Virus record (IMG/VR): IMGVR_UViG_3300008448_000206
Coordinates: 1-41,374 of that record
Reading direction: 5' to 3' (one strand)
From: a virus
Length of the DNA stretch: 41,374 nt
Below, in pieces: positions 30,955 through 39,647 of the stretch; the stretch's first letter is position 1, and every line of letters starts with the position of its first letter. A model generated the notes under the pieces. That model ran no database searches. It saw only the letters and a list, made by a program, of their open reading frames with translations, and was not told the origin of the DNA. A program made the translations under genes and the position numbers.

Positions 30955-31266
30955 TCAAGCCCCCCGGTATGCGGCCAGTTCGTCGGCGCTCAGATAGACG
31001 AGGAATTGCGTAACGTTGAATTGATCCCAATACGGGATCGCCTCGCCGTCGGTCGTCATGATGAAATTGCCCGCCTCTTGGTAGCGGTAGGGCAAAAGCG
31101 GCGTGCCTGCGGTTACGCGGATATTCGAAACGAGCGTTACCCCGTCGCGAACAATCGAAGCCGACATGACCCCGTTTGCCTCGCGCAATTCGATTTCGTA
31201 AAAGCGCTCGTCGAGTTGAATCGAAAGCGCTTGATTCGGGAGGGTTGCGATACCTACGTCAATCAT
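30955..31266 (-). CDS. Baseplate plug-like protein (Pam3 gp18-like)
   Basis: 103 residues. ALSIQLDERFYEIELREANGVM, SNIRVTAGTPLLPYRY and YWDQFNVTQFLVYLS match small baseplate plug proteins placed between the Dit-like and hub genes. Likely fills the centre of the baseplate. Starts in an ATGA overlap. Confidence 0.82.
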   Translation of the reverse strand: MIDVGIATLPNQALSIQLDERFYEIELREANGVMSASIVRDGVTLVSNIRVTAGTPLLPYRYQEAGNFIMTTDGEAIPYWDQFNVTQFLVYLSADELAAYRGA

Positions 31267-31781
31267 TTGAAGAACCCCGAGAGAACGGAACTTTTACGCG
31301 CCGGGGGCGATTCGGTCGGTTGCTTTTGGCCCCCTTTTACCGTCGTGGAATTCTTCGGCTTCTCTACCTTGACCGTCGAGAACTGCGGTTGCACGAATTG
31401 CGCCTCTTTCAACGAGAGGGCCAAGGCCACACCGTCGAACATTTCGGGCGTTTCGTCGTGCGGCATTTTCTCAATGAGCATAGACGAGAACGAATCGACG
31501 CGGGTTTGTACCGTGAGCAACTCCCCGGCGATAAACAGGTCGCGCACTTGCTGATAGACCGCGCGGTAATCTTCGCTCGAAAGAATCAAAGCGAGTTCGA
31601 TAACCACGGGCAAAACGATACGATGGTCGGTAATGGTCGCGCCCGTTTCCAAGGGATGCTCCATTGCCTTTGATGCCCGCATAATCGTTGCTTTGATCGC
31701 GCGGGCGTCTTCGAAGACTTGTTCGAAATCCGAATTCAGTACGGCGACAACATCTTGCGCGCCGGTCGGTGCGTCCATCAT
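31263..31781 (-). CDS. Dit-like tail protein
   Basis: 172 residues, directly after the tape measure and before the plug gene, the usual Dit-like position. Residues ~15-110 have the strand/helix pattern of the family (LETGATITDHRIVLPVVIELALILSSEDYRAVYQQVRDLF, typical of this group). C-terminal ~40 residues are a Lys/Pro-rich tail. Forms a ring joining tube and baseplate. Confidence 0.82.
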   Translation of the reverse strand: MMDAPTGAQDVVAVLNSDFEQVFEDARAIKATIMRASKAMEHPLETGATITDHRIVLPVVIELALILSSEDYRAVYQQVRDLFIAGELLTVQTRVDSFSSMLIEKMPHDETPEMFDGVALALSLKEAQFVQPQFSTVKVEKPKNSTTVKGGQKQPTESPPARKSSVLSGFFK

Positions 31782-33526
31782 GCCAATACCCCGTCGTCGA
31801 AGTTGTTCGCGGCCTGCCGCATTTGTGCTTGCATGGTGCCGCCTATGGCTTTGCTGATACCTTGCGCGTCGGTCGCCTGAGTCTTGACCTCGACTTTACC
31901 GACGGTCACGGTAGTATTTTTCGTTTTCGTCGTGTTGGCGAGGCTATTCGATGTTTGCGACGCGAGCGGCGATGCCCCGGCCGCCCCGATTTGCTCTTTC
32001 CCGCGCCCTACGGCGGCGCGAGTCTCGGCCGACATAGGCGAGGTAGGGGAACCCCCGGCCGCCCCCGTGGGCGCGGTTCCTGCCCCATTGGCGGCCCCTT
32101 TTTCATCGCCGCCGATCCCGAGGAAGGCTTTCGCCTTGTTGAACCCGGTTACGACGGTGTTTATTCCGTCCATGACGACGGCAATAGCGGCCTTGATCGC
32201 GGCCACGATTGCATCCCACACGCTCGTAATTGTTTCCCCGGCCGCCGTGAAAGCGTCGGTAATGGTGCCGACTACTTCTTTCAGCCCGGGGAAAGTCTCG
32301 ATAAGGCGGTCGATACCGGCGGCAACATCCGACTTAAACTTTTCGAACGCGGCGGCCGGATCATCGAACATGCCGACGAGGAAGTTAAAAACCGCCTTCG
32401 CAATATCCCAAAGAAACACGAATTCGGCCCCGAGGCCCTTCAAAATCTCGCCGATGATAGGCCACTTATTGACTATGTTTCCGATCATCGAATCGCCGCC
32501 TTCGATGAAATTCATAATGTCATCGTAGAGCAGAGCGAAGGCGATACCGACGGCGGCGACGGCCAAGCCGATCAACGCGAACGGGGCAATCATCGCCCAC
32601 ACGGCTACCGCGCCATTGATCGCGGCAGGGATCAGGAAATAAGCAATCGCGCCCGCAATGGCGATAAAGACGCCCTCGGTAAATTTGCTATGTTTGAGCA
32701 GGAAATCAACGAACATTTTTACGTACTTGGTCGCGGTTTCCATTGCCTTCGTGAAGATAGGAAGCGCGGCGACCTTGAAACCCTCGGTCAGCTTTTCGAG
32801 GTACATTTTCAAGGTATTGACTTCGAGCGAAAGGCCCTTGCTTGCCTTCGTGTATTCGGCCGACCGCTTAACGGCTTGGTCAAGGTTAAAGCCGCTCGCC
32901 CGGTCAATATCGGCCATGCGCTTTTGAAGTGCTACGAAATCAGCGTTAAACAGTTTCAGCATGGAAGGGTCGAGGCCGAGGCGCTCCATTACGCGAATTT
33001 GCGTACCCTTCTCCATGCCGTGCAACTTCTCGGCAAGCTCGCCCATTACCTGAGTCGTCGGCTTGATTTTGCCGTTCGCGTCGGTGATCGTTACCCCGAG
33101 TTCCTCGAATACCTTTTTCGCCCGACCCATGCCGAGGAAGGTATCTTGAATCGCGGTATCTAGGGCCATGAGTGCCCCGGTTGATTTTTCTTCGCTGATA
33201 CCCAGCAAGGCCGAGGCGTCGCGGAATTCATCAACGGCCTCGGTCGTCGAGCGGAAGCGGGCGGCCAGCTTGCCGAGTTCGTCGTAAGCCGCCGCCGTTT
33301 CCTTTACCCCCGCAACGAGTGCCCCGATAGACATACCGAGGCCGAGAAGACCGGCCGCCTTACCCACGAGGCCGAACAGTTTTTCGCCCGCTTTGCTACC
33401 TTCTTTATCGACGCCCTTTAGCTTGTCGATAAGGCCGTCGGCTTTCTTTTCAGTCTCGCCGAGGCCCTTGTCGAGTTTCGAAGCGTCCGAATCAAAGAGG
33501 ATATAGAAGGTATCAAGGATGCTCAT
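31778..33526 (-). CDS. Tape measure protein
   Basis: 582 residues. Helical N-terminus with Lys-rich GLGETEKKADGLIDKLKG, hydrophobic segments (~285-330) and a Gly/Ala-rich C-terminal third. At about 1.5 angstrom per residue this predicts a tail near 85-90 nm. Overlaps the frameshifted chaperone stop by four bases. Confidence 0.9.
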   Translation of the reverse strand: MSILDTFYILFDSDASKLDKGLGETEKKADGLIDKLKGVDKEGSKAGEKLFGLVGKAAGLLGLGMSIGALVAGVKETAAAYDELGKLAARFRSTTEAVDEFRDASALLGISEEKSTGALMALDTAIQDTFLGMGRAKKVFEELGVTITDANGKIKPTTQVMGELAEKLHGMEKGTQIRVMERLGLDPSMLKLFNADFVALQKRMADIDRASGFNLDQAVKRSAEYTKASKGLSLEVNTLKMYLEKLTEGFKVAALPIFTKAMETATKYVKMFVDFLLKHSKFTEGVFIAIAGAIAYFLIPAAINGAVAVWAMIAPFALIGLAVAAVGIAFALLYDDIMNFIEGGDSMIGNIVNKWPIIGEILKGLGAEFVFLWDIAKAVFNFLVGMFDDPAAAFEKFKSDVAAGIDRLIETFPGLKEVVGTITDAFTAAGETITSVWDAIVAAIKAAIAVVMDGINTVVTGFNKAKAFLGIGGDEKGAANGAGTAPTGAAGGSPTSPMSAETRAAVGRGKEQIGAAGASPLASQTSNSLANTTKTKNTTVTVGKVEVKTQATDAQGISKAIGGTMQAQMRQAANNFDDGVLA

Positions 33527-33645
33527 TTTTTCGTCTTCGCGTGTTCAATGGCGAGGTGTTCATTCCAACGTGTGACCATGATTACCTCCCAAAGATTAAA
33601 GGCGTCCTCGACGCTGTAGATAGTGCGCAACTCGTTTAACGTTGC
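33523..33645 (-). CDS. Frameshift extension of tail assembly chaperone (T part)
   Basis: This 40-residue tail (ATLNELRTIYSVEDAFNLWE...) is read after a -1 ribosome slip on GGGAAAG at 33651-33645. It gives a 180-residue fusion with the first part, as in lambda gpG-GT. In its own frame it has no ribosome site or sensible start, so it is not an independent gene. The final TGA overlaps the tape measure ATG. Confidence 0.85.
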   Translation of the reverse strand, partial: ATLNELRTIYSVEDAFNLWEVIMVTRWNEHLAIEHAKTKK

Positions 33646-34064
33646 TTTCCCTTCGGCGACGATTGCCCCGATAAATCCATCAACGTTTGGGAAAGAAACG
33701 CTTGGGCCTTCTTGGTGATAGCTTCTAAGAAAGTCGAGCCTTTCCCGTTCCCGAAAAAACTTACGTTGTACTCCATCATCGCAACTTCGATTCGGGCGAG
33801 GGTTTCCCAATCGGGCACGTGGTTATCGACGAGGCCCCGGGTCGTCAGGCAAAGCGGCTCGGCCCCTTCCCGGGGCACGGCCACGAACGCCATTAGCTTG
33901 AGCATCGTTTCCTCATTTACCGCATAGTCGCCGAGTTTCGGCATAGCCGATAACGGATACTTTGCGATAATTTCGCGGCCTTGAACGGCCGGGAATTTTG
34001 AGAGAACATAAACCCGCTTCTCGCCCTTTTGGGTTTCGACGGTAATCTCTTTCGGTTCAAGCAT
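33636..34064 (-). CDS. Tail assembly chaperone (G part)
   Basis: 142 residues. LEPKEITVETQKGEKRVYVLSKFPAVQGREI and helical body, between tube and tape measure genes, the normal place of tail chaperones that bind the tape measure. It ends with SSPKGKQR. The GGGAAAG slip site sits five codons before its stop. RBS AGGGGG before ATG 34064. Confidence 0.9.
   Translation of the reverse strand: MLEPKEITVETQKGEKRVYVLSKFPAVQGREIIAKYPLSAMPKLGDYAVNEETMLKLMAFVAVPREGAEPLCLTTRGLVDNHVPDWETLARIEVAMMEYNVSFFGNGKGSTFLEAITKKAQAFLSQTLMDLSGQSSPKGKQR
33645..33651 (-). promoter_or_regulatory. Programmed -1 frameshift site GGGAAAG
   Basis: Read as G GGA AAG in the chaperone frame, the classic X-XXY-YYZ heptamer used by lambda G-GT. 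Slipping one base back joins the 142-residue frame to the extension ending at 33523. Confidence 0.88.
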
Positions 34065-34076
34065 CCCGGCCCCCTG

Positions 34077-34520
34077 TTACGAACGATTGACGTTTTCGAA
34101 GGCAAAGGCGTAAGCCTTCGACTTCAAGCGGCCGGAACTTTGCGCACTGTTCGCGGGTTGGCCGTCGGTGATCACGCCTTGCGAGAAGGCGGCCACGCTT
34201 CCGTCGGGGTACAGGGCTACGATGCTGATAACATCGCGCGCCCCGAACTTGCCTTTACCGACGCGGTTCGCCTCGAACAAGACCGACAAATTCAAGTCGT
34301 CTTCGCCTCCCGGTACGACGTTGAGCGTAACCGGAATCGGGTTTGCCTTGCTCCACGAAATCAGGTCGCCATTGACGCCCATAGCCTTGTCGCGGATTTG
34401 CATACTCGGCGCGTCGAACGGGTCGGCGTCGTCGGCAAATTGGGTAATGCTGATACCCGAGGGGAAGGTTTCGGAAGCGATAACCTGTACCCGGATACCA
34501 AATGCGCTAATGTCTTGCAT
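34077..34520 (-). CDS. Tail tube protein
   Basis: 147 residues, beta-rich ([48 protein letters not shown]), directly after the sheath gene, the standard tube position. It polymerises inside the sheath. RBS AAGGAG before ATG 34520. Confidence 0.9.
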   Translation of the reverse strand: MQDISAFGIRVQVIASETFPSGISITQFADDADPFDAPSMQIRDKAMGVNGDLISWSKANPIPVTLNVVPGGEDDLNLSVLFEANRVGKGKFGARDVISIVALYPDGSVAAFSQGVITDGQPANSAQSSGRLKSKAYAFAFENVNRS

Positions 34521-34532
34521 GGTTTTTTCTCC

Positions 34533-36038
34533 TTAAATCAGAACGTGCGAGCCTTCGACCTTGCGGATTGTGTCATCCTTGGAATAGATCAGGGTATAAA
34601 CCGCTTTCCATTCCGTGCGCCCGTCGGTCGTGACATAGCTTTGCATGACGCAATCAATCCAGTAGCCGAGGCGATAGACTTGCTGCCATGCCACGGCGTC
34701 GCCGGTCAGGTTGGTAATGTAGAGTTTTTGCGTCACGTTCAACGGCTTGCCGATGCTGATAGTACCGTTAAACGCCGCATTCTCGATAACCCCTTGCAGC
34801 ACGGCGAGCAGTTGGCCCCGGCCGGTCGTGTTGGCCGATACGCGCGCCATCGACAAGAGCAGGCCCATGATTGCCGCCCCGGCCGCATCCTTGAACCACA
34901 TTTCATTCGCGTAGGTGTTCATATCAACCGGGTCGGTTGCTAGGCCCATCATGACGCCGCGTTGGAAGAAGTCGAGGAATTGGCCCGCCGTTTGCGTGCG
35001 ACCGTAGTAATTGACGCGGTTGTTATCCATCGTCGTAGCGGTCGGGTCGTCTTGAACGCTGGGGGTCAAGGTCGCTTGTTGGTACATGTAGTTTTGTACC
35101 GAGTTCCGGGCGGCGTAGTCGGTCGCGGCGAGGATCATTGCCGGGAACAACTCGGGGTATTCGGTAGCCAGCGGCGAAAGGATCGTCGCAACGCCCGAGA
35201 GGCCCGACAACGCGCCGTAGTACGCGGCGGCGTCGGTTTGCGCGATGCCGATCAGGTACATAAATTTCACGTTGTACGTGTCGTTTTGCGTGGCGACGGC
35301 GACGGCTTGCGCTTGGGTAATGGTCGGGATAAAAGCGAAAGAACCGAAGTTGTCGGAAACTTGCACGCTCGCGAGGAAAGCGTCGAGCGGCTCTTGCACG
35401 GCCACGCCCGGGGAGAATACGGCGGTCGCATCCCAGCCCAGCAAAGTGCGAACGTCAGTACCGGAAGCGGGGGCGGCAGTCGCCACGGCCTCGGCACCTA
35501 CGACGCCGCCGACAAGCTCGAAGCGGTTCGCGGTCGCGTTGTACGTAACGCTCGCGGCCGTCCAATCGGCCCCGCCTGCGACAATTGCGCGGATCGCGGT
35601 TTGAAGGATCGTTGCAACGTTCGAGAGGGTCGTCGCACTCGAAAAGTTGATGCCCGTAACGTCGGCGGTGTATGCGCCAAGCGTCAGTTTGAAAGCGCCC
35701 GTCGTGATCCCGGTAAAGGAAGACACGGCAAACGTTTTCGTCGCGCCGTAGATACGACCGGCGGCGGCCGCGTTGGCCCAACGAGAGAACGCGATTTTCT
35801 TCGGGGCCTTGATCAGTTTGGAGATAAAGCCAAAGTAGAAAACCGCGCGAAGGTACTCGGGCGAAGTCGTGCCGAAATACGCGCCTACGTCGCTTGCGCT
35901 TGTCATTTCAATGACGGTATTTGCAGGCACGCGCGTATCGGTTGAGAACAGGCGCAAGATAAGGTCGCGAAGGCGAACCCCCGCGCCGCCGCCGACGCCC
36001 GAGGTAATATCGACGTAGCGTTTGAAAGAGATAGCCAT
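34533..36038 (-). CDS. Tail sheath protein (DUF3383)
   Basis: 501 residues. FKRYVDITSGVGGGAGVRLRDLILRLFS start, the variable middle domain and NEMWFKDAAGAAIMGLLLSM...GRVSANTTGRGQLLAVLQGVIENA helix are typical of DUF3383 sheath proteins. Its presence shows a contractile tail. RBS AAGGGG before ATG 36038. Confidence 0.95.
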   Translation of the reverse strand: MAISFKRYVDITSGVGGGAGVRLRDLILRLFSTDTRVPANTVIEMTSASDVGAYFGTTSPEYLRAVFYFGFISKLIKAPKKIAFSRWANAAAAGRIYGATKTFAVSSFTGITTGAFKLTLGAYTADVTGINFSSATTLSNVATILQTAIRAIVAGGADWTAASVTYNATANRFELVGGVVGAEAVATAAPASGTDVRTLLGWDATAVFSPGVAVQEPLDAFLASVQVSDNFGSFAFIPTITQAQAVAVATQNDTYNVKFMYLIGIAQTDAAAYYGALSGLSGVATILSPLATEYPELFPAMILAATDYAARNSVQNYMYQQATLTPSVQDDPTATTMDNNRVNYYGRTQTAGQFLDFFQRGVMMGLATDPVDMNTYANEMWFKDAAGAAIMGLLLSMARVSANTTGRGQLLAVLQGVIENAAFNGTISIGKPLNVTQKLYITNLTGDAVAWQQVYRLGYWIDCVMQSYVTTDGRTEWKAVYTLIYSKDDTIRKVEGSHVLI

Positions 36039-36050
36039 TTTCGAAGCCCC

Positions 36051-36593
36051 TTAAACCCGGCCCAAATTCAGATCATACGCAGCTACGGCCGGAATCGTAG
36101 AAACGCTCGTTCGCTTGTGTGTCAAGGTCACGTCAAAACTAGGCACCGCCTCGAATTGGTCGTGATCATCCACGATATACGGGTTCCGAACATCCGTTAC
36201 CCGAAGAATGCCGACCTCTTGCGCCCGGAATGCGGCCAAGATTGAGTCGCTTTGAATGATACCCGAAACCGTGTTCAGTATGTCAGATTCGGTTAGCCCC
36301 GTCACGTCTTTGGGGTCTTGCGGAACCCATGCCGAAAACTGATACGTCGATTCGTATTGCTGGATTTCGGTATGGGTAAAGGCGTTCGCCTGAGTGTCGA
36401 AAACGTCTTTCCTCTCGGGGTGCCCGTACCGATAGTCGCCAATCTTCACGAAGTAGAGATAAGGCGAACTGTTCGCGCCATGTATGCGGCTTTGAAAATT
36501 GCGGGCCAGCTTGACCCCGGAAAGCCCCGAGGTCGCTTGCATCGCGGGCAGTAGTTGCGCCATGAACAGGGCGGCTAGTTGCTTGTCATTCAT
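36051..36593 (-). CDS. Tail terminator / neck protein
   Basis: 180 residues. SPYLYFVKIGDYRYGHPERKDVFDT, YQFSAWVPQDP and a C-terminal FDVTLTHKR suit the LIC_12616-like neck terminator family that caps the tube. It sits right before the sheath gene. Overlaps the upstream stop by eight bases. Confidence 0.82.
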   Translation of the reverse strand: MNDKQLAALFMAQLLPAMQATSGLSGVKLARNFQSRIHGANSSPYLYFVKIGDYRYGHPERKDVFDTQANAFTHTEIQQYESTYQFSAWVPQDPKDVTGLTESDILNTVSGIIQSDSILAAFRAQEVGILRVTDVRNPYIVDDHDQFEAVPSFDVTLTHKRTSVSTIPAVAAYDLNLGRV

Positions 36594-36957
36594 ACGGGGG
36601 CACCTCCACGCAAAGAATTTTGCGGTACTCGCCGACGGCCGACCAATTGCGGTCGCTTTCGCATTGGCAGGTAAGGCCCGCGAATAGCACGAGGTCGCCG
36701 TCGCGGTCGCGGGCGGTCGGTTGCACGTCGCCGAAAACGTAGAGCGTCCAATAATTTTTAGAAAGGTTTAGCCCCAACTCTTGATAAAGTTTTTTATCGA
36801 CGGGTTGCATACTGCCTTGAATGTCGGCCGCGTCGGCGAAGGTCGCCACGGTATCGCCCGCCGCGTTTTCCTCGCGCGAAACGAACGCGCGAAATTGCAG
36901 GGTTTGCGGCCGAATATGGCGTAAGGCCATGCCGAGAAGGTTCGCGCCGGGTATCAT
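36586..36957 (-). CDS. Head-tail connector (collar/stopper-like)
   Basis: 123 residues. RPQTLQFRAFVSREENAAGDTVATFADAADIQGSMQPVD and WTLYVFGDVQPTARDRDGDLVLFAG indicate a small beta-barrel connector, in the place of stopper or collar proteins between the gp10-like and terminator genes. Family call is moderate. Starts in an ATGA overlap. Confidence 0.75.
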   Translation of the reverse strand: MIPGANLLGMALRHIRPQTLQFRAFVSREENAAGDTVATFADAADIQGSMQPVDKKLYQELGLNLSKNYWTLYVFGDVQPTARDRDGDLVLFAGLTCQCESDRNWSAVGEYRKILCVEVPPYE

Positions 36958-37445
36958 TTTTTCGTAGTCTCCGAAGTCAGGGTATTAAGCAAAATGCCCG
37001 TATCGACGAGCGGTTTCGCGATAGAGGCTTGCGCCCCCTTGCCGCCGTTCGCGAGCCGCCGTTTCCGTGCGTCGATTGTCGCTTGTTTCAGGGCGGGCGC
37101 GGTTACTTTCGTGATCGTTTCGCGCACGTGGCCTTCGGCGGCCATCGCTACGGCCTCCATAACGCGGTCAGGTTCGATTTTTCCTTGGGCGGCGGCCCTC
37201 GATATAGTTTCGGCGGTTTTGGCCCATTCCTGCCGCTTCTCCGTGGCCGTGTTACGCATTCCCAGCCGTGGGGGGATACCCCGGGCGGGGCTTCCAAACT
37301 CTTGCACGTGGGCGACGCCTGCGACGGGCGCGCCGCTTTCATAGACGGCCGAGGGGAACCACCCGACTTTACTTTGCGAGCCGTCGAGGGCCTTAACCGT
37401 TTGGCGTAGGGCCTCAATCTTGCCCGCCTTGCGAGTGATTCGCAT
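36954..37445 (-). CDS. HK97 gp10-like neck or tail-completion protein
   Basis: 163 residues from ATG 37445, two bases after the upstream stop. It contains KVGWFPSAVYESGAPVAGVAHVQEFGSPARGIPPRLGMR then a helical body, the pattern of Mu/HK97 gp10-like neck proteins. Longer reading upstream adds an Arg/Pro-rich shadow and is rejected. Confidence 0.8.
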   Translation of the reverse strand: MRITRKAGKIEALRQTVKALDGSQSKVGWFPSAVYESGAPVAGVAHVQEFGSPARGIPPRLGMRNTATEKRQEWAKTAETISRAAAQGKIEPDRVMEAVAMAAEGHVRETITKVTAPALKQATIDARKRRLANGGKGAQASIAKPLVDTGILLNTLTSETTKK

Positions 37446-37447
37446 GG

Positions 37448-37891
37448 TTAGAAAATCCCGCCGACTTTGCGGAAGGCCGCGCGCTCGGGCAGGCCGCCCA
37501 CGTAGAAGCCGCCCACGGCTTGCGCTTCGAGCAGGGCGACGAGTTGCGCGCCGTAGGGGGTCAGGTTCAACCAATAGCGCCACTGGCCGCGCTCGGGGGG
37601 CGGTTGCATTTGCACTTGCACGTCGCCGACGCGCGAGTTAATCACGATCCCCGGTTGCCCCGTGTAGTTGCCCGAGGCGATGATTACGCCAAGGGCCAAG
37701 AGGTGCGCGGTCATGGTGTAGAGCGCATTCGTTCGAACGGGTACGGACATGTCGCCGTAAGTGTCGGCCGAAACGTAGCCCGTCGCCATGCCGAATTGAA
37801 TTTCGAGGGCCGCGTCGGGGTATTTGGCCGGGTCGGCAAACTGCGGGAACAGTGCGCGGAATGCGGCGGGGTCAAGTGTGATAGTTGTCAT
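37448..37891 (-). CDS. DUF4054 head-completion / connector protein
   Basis: 147 residues. FRALFPQFADPAKYPDAALEIQF and YTMTAHLLALG followed by YWLNLTPYGAQLVALL match DUF4054, a head-tail adaptor that docks under the portal. It follows the capsid genes, as usual. RBS GAGGG before ATG 37891. Confidence 0.9.
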   Translation of the reverse strand: MTTITLDPAAFRALFPQFADPAKYPDAALEIQFGMATGYVSADTYGDMSVPVRTNALYTMTAHLLALGVIIASGNYTGQPGIVINSRVGDVQVQMQPPPERGQWRYWLNLTPYGAQLVALLEAQAVGGFYVGGLPERAAFRKVGGIF

Positions 37892-37910
37892 GGTCAGCCC
37901 TCAAAATAGA

Positions 37911-37942
37911 AAAGGCCGGGGCGTCGATAGCTCCCAGCCTTT
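37911..37942 (-). terminator. Weak leftward terminator or hairpin
   Basis: On the minus strand AAAGGC...GCCTTT (37942-37937 and 37916-37911) with an inner GGG/CCC pairing precedes TCTATTTT. It lies between the 138-residue gene and DUF4054. A second short hairpin (AAAGCCC/GGGCTTT, 37953-37968) overlaps the upstream stop codon. May reduce expression of neck genes. Confidence 0.6.
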
Positions 37943-37966
37943 GCGGTCAGACAAAGCCCGGGGGCT

Positions 37967-38383
37967 TTACTTTTTCTTGCGACCGCCGGTTGCGGGGGCG
38001 GTGTCGGTTTCCAGCGTTTCCCCGCCGACAACGGTATCGGCGTCGGGGGCGATGTTGTCTTGCGGTACGACCGGCGCGGAATTGTCGCGGCCGGTCATGT
38101 CGGCGGCCACGGTGTCAGGGTCGGCGTAGGTTTCGGAAACCATAACGAAACCGTTTTTCTCGTGTAGTTGGAAAACCTGATTCGCGCGAAGGTACTCGAC
38201 TTGTTCCTCGGTAACGGTCGTCGCCACGCCTCGCGGGGTAACGATACGGTCATTCGCAACGCCCGCGCCGCCCTTGATCAAGACCGGGGGAAGGTCGATA
38301 GGCATATCGGCCCCGCCTTGCGCGTGGTTGGTATAGGCAACATCGCTCGCAAGCGTGGAGAAGATAAACAGTTTTTTGGACAT
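37967..38383 (-). CDS. Small virion-module protein, unknown
   Basis: 138 residues from ATG 38383 (AAGGAG upstream). SKKLFIFSTLASDVAYTNHA, VLIKGGAGVANDRIVTPRG and TEEQVEYLRANQVFQLHEKNGFV form a small folded part; an acidic linker and basic end GGRKKK follow. Located between capsid and neck genes, flanked by terminator-like hairpins on both sides. Role unknown, perhaps a head accessory or scaffold-like protein. Confidence 0.75.
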   Translation of the reverse strand: MSKKLFIFSTLASDVAYTNHAQGGADMPIDLPPVLIKGGAGVANDRIVTPRGVATTVTEEQVEYLRANQVFQLHEKNGFVMVSETYADPDTVAADMTGRDNSAPVVPQDNIAPDADTVVGGETLETDTAPATGGRKKK

Positions 38384-38439
38384 GGGGGAGAACTCCTTAA
38401 CAAGTTGATGGAGAGAAAGCAAGGTGCATCATAAAACAA

Positions 38440-38470
38440 AAAGCCCCCAAAGTCGAAACCCGGGGGCTTT
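38440..38470 (-). terminator. Leftward terminator after major capsid gene
   Basis: Minus strand AAAGCCCCC (38470-38462) pairs with GGGGGCTTT (38448-38440), followed by TTGTTTTAT. It lies 23 bases after the capsid stop. It would let capsid mRNA accumulate above the distal tail genes. Confidence 0.85.
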
Positions 38471-38492
38471 CCTTGCGACTACTGGCCGCGCC

Positions 38493-39620
38493 TTAGATAC
38501 CGCTCAGGCGTTGCACCGCAAACGGCCGCTTGGTGAAGATACCGGCGGTCGCGTTCGAAAAGTCTTCGACGTAGCCTTTCGCTTGCTTCTCGGTGCCGAG
38601 GGCTTGGAACTTGGCGGGCACGATTTGGGCGAAAGTTGCGCCGCCATCGCTACCACCATCCTCGACGGAATCGGCAAACAGGTACGCAACGTTCGCGCCG
38701 CCGTTCGCCAAGTTCAACTCGGGGGCCGAGAGAACGCGGCATTTCGGGTACGTGTCGGCAAGCCACTTGCGAACGCTGATACCGAAATCGCTCGTAACGC
38801 TCAGGTATTGATAAACGTTCGTTGCGAGAACGAGGGTCGTCGCGGTCTTCTCGACATTCACTTGGTCTTGCGAGGCGGCTTGCAGGCGAGCAAACATGCC
38901 GCGCAAATCGGCGGTGATATTGAGGAACGATTTCGCGCTCCACAAGGTCGAGTTACCCGAGCCGGTAGCGGCGGCGGTCGAGTAGGCGGGCAAGCTCGGA
39001 TCGTTGAGGAAACCGTAAGTACGGTTTGCCCCGCCGTTGAACCCGTAGAAGCCGACACGGTTTCGCGTAATGTCGAGCGCCAACGCGGCGGCCGAACGCT
39101 TCTCGGCGGCGTTGTTGATGCGAACACGGGCGCTTCGTGCGTCTTCCAGCAAGCCGACCTTGATACCCTTTTCCCAGCGGATCACGGTACGACGCTCGAA
39201 ATTGACGTTCCACGAGGAAAGCGGAATGGTCGTGTAGTCGCCATACAAAGCGGCCTCGCCCAGCGGTTCGAGAACGCCTTGGATAACTTCTTCGTCATCC
39301 CATTTACCGGCCGTGGTAACGCCCACGATTTCGTCGATACGACGGGCGGCGGTCATGACGCGAACGAAACCCGGCAACCAGCTTTGCAGGAATTGAATCG
39401 GGTTCGAAATGCTCGCGGTCGTGACCAGCCCTTGCGCATCGTCCATCGCCATACCGTCGAGGCCCATCGAGCGGATTTGATCCCGCACGAAGCCTTGCGG
39501 CAGGTTGATACCGATTTGGGCCAGCGCGCCATAATCGGCGCAATCCTCGGCGGCCATGTCGAGCGAGCGCACGTTGCGCCCGAAAACGTGGCTCAGGACT
39601 TCGGTTTGTTTCTTTGCCAT
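38493..39620 (-). CDS. Major capsid protein (DUF2184)
   Basis: 375 residues of HK97-fold type: helical start, IGINLPQGFVRDQIRSMGLDGMA, VTTASISNPIQFLQSWLPGFVRVMTAARRIDEIVG and FGISVRKWLADTYPKC match DUF2184. Builds the icosahedral shell. RBS AAGGAGATAACC before ATG 39620. Upstream genes are cement and prohead-protease-like. Confidence 0.95.
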   Translation of the reverse strand: MAKKQTEVLSHVFGRNVRSLDMAAEDCADYGALAQIGINLPQGFVRDQIRSMGLDGMAMDDAQGLVTTASISNPIQFLQSWLPGFVRVMTAARRIDEIVGVTTAGKWDDEEVIQGVLEPLGEAALYGDYTTIPLSSWNVNFERRTVIRWEKGIKVGLLEDARSARVRINNAAEKRSAAALALDITRNRVGFYGFNGGANRTYGFLNDPSLPAYSTAAATGSGNSTLWSAKSFLNITADLRGMFARLQAASQDQVNVEKTATTLVLATNVYQYLSVTSDFGISVRKWLADTYPKCRVLSAPELNLANGGANVAYLFADSVEDGGSDGGATFAQIVPAKFQALGTEKQAKGYVEDFSNATAGIFTKRPFAVQRLSGI

Positions 39621-39647
39621 TTGGTTATCTCCTTGAAATAGCGTTGA

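Noticed and set aside
31769-33163. Long plus-strand frame (464 codons) opposite the tape measure
   Set aside because: Composition is that of an antisense shadow; the minus strand fits the tape measure in place and sequence.
33700-33810. Independent 95-codon gene in the second chaperone frame
   Set aside because: Its first half is an out-of-frame read of the chaperone gene. Only the part after GGGAAAG is meaningful, as a frameshift extension.
34962-35945. Plus-strand frame opposite the sheath gene
   Set aside because: Antisense shadow, very Arg/Gly/Val-rich, inside a certain sheath gene.
38424-39641. Plus-strand frame (405 codons) opposite the major capsid gene
   Set aside because: Antisense shadow of the DUF2184 capsid gene; no upstream ribosome site or family signs.
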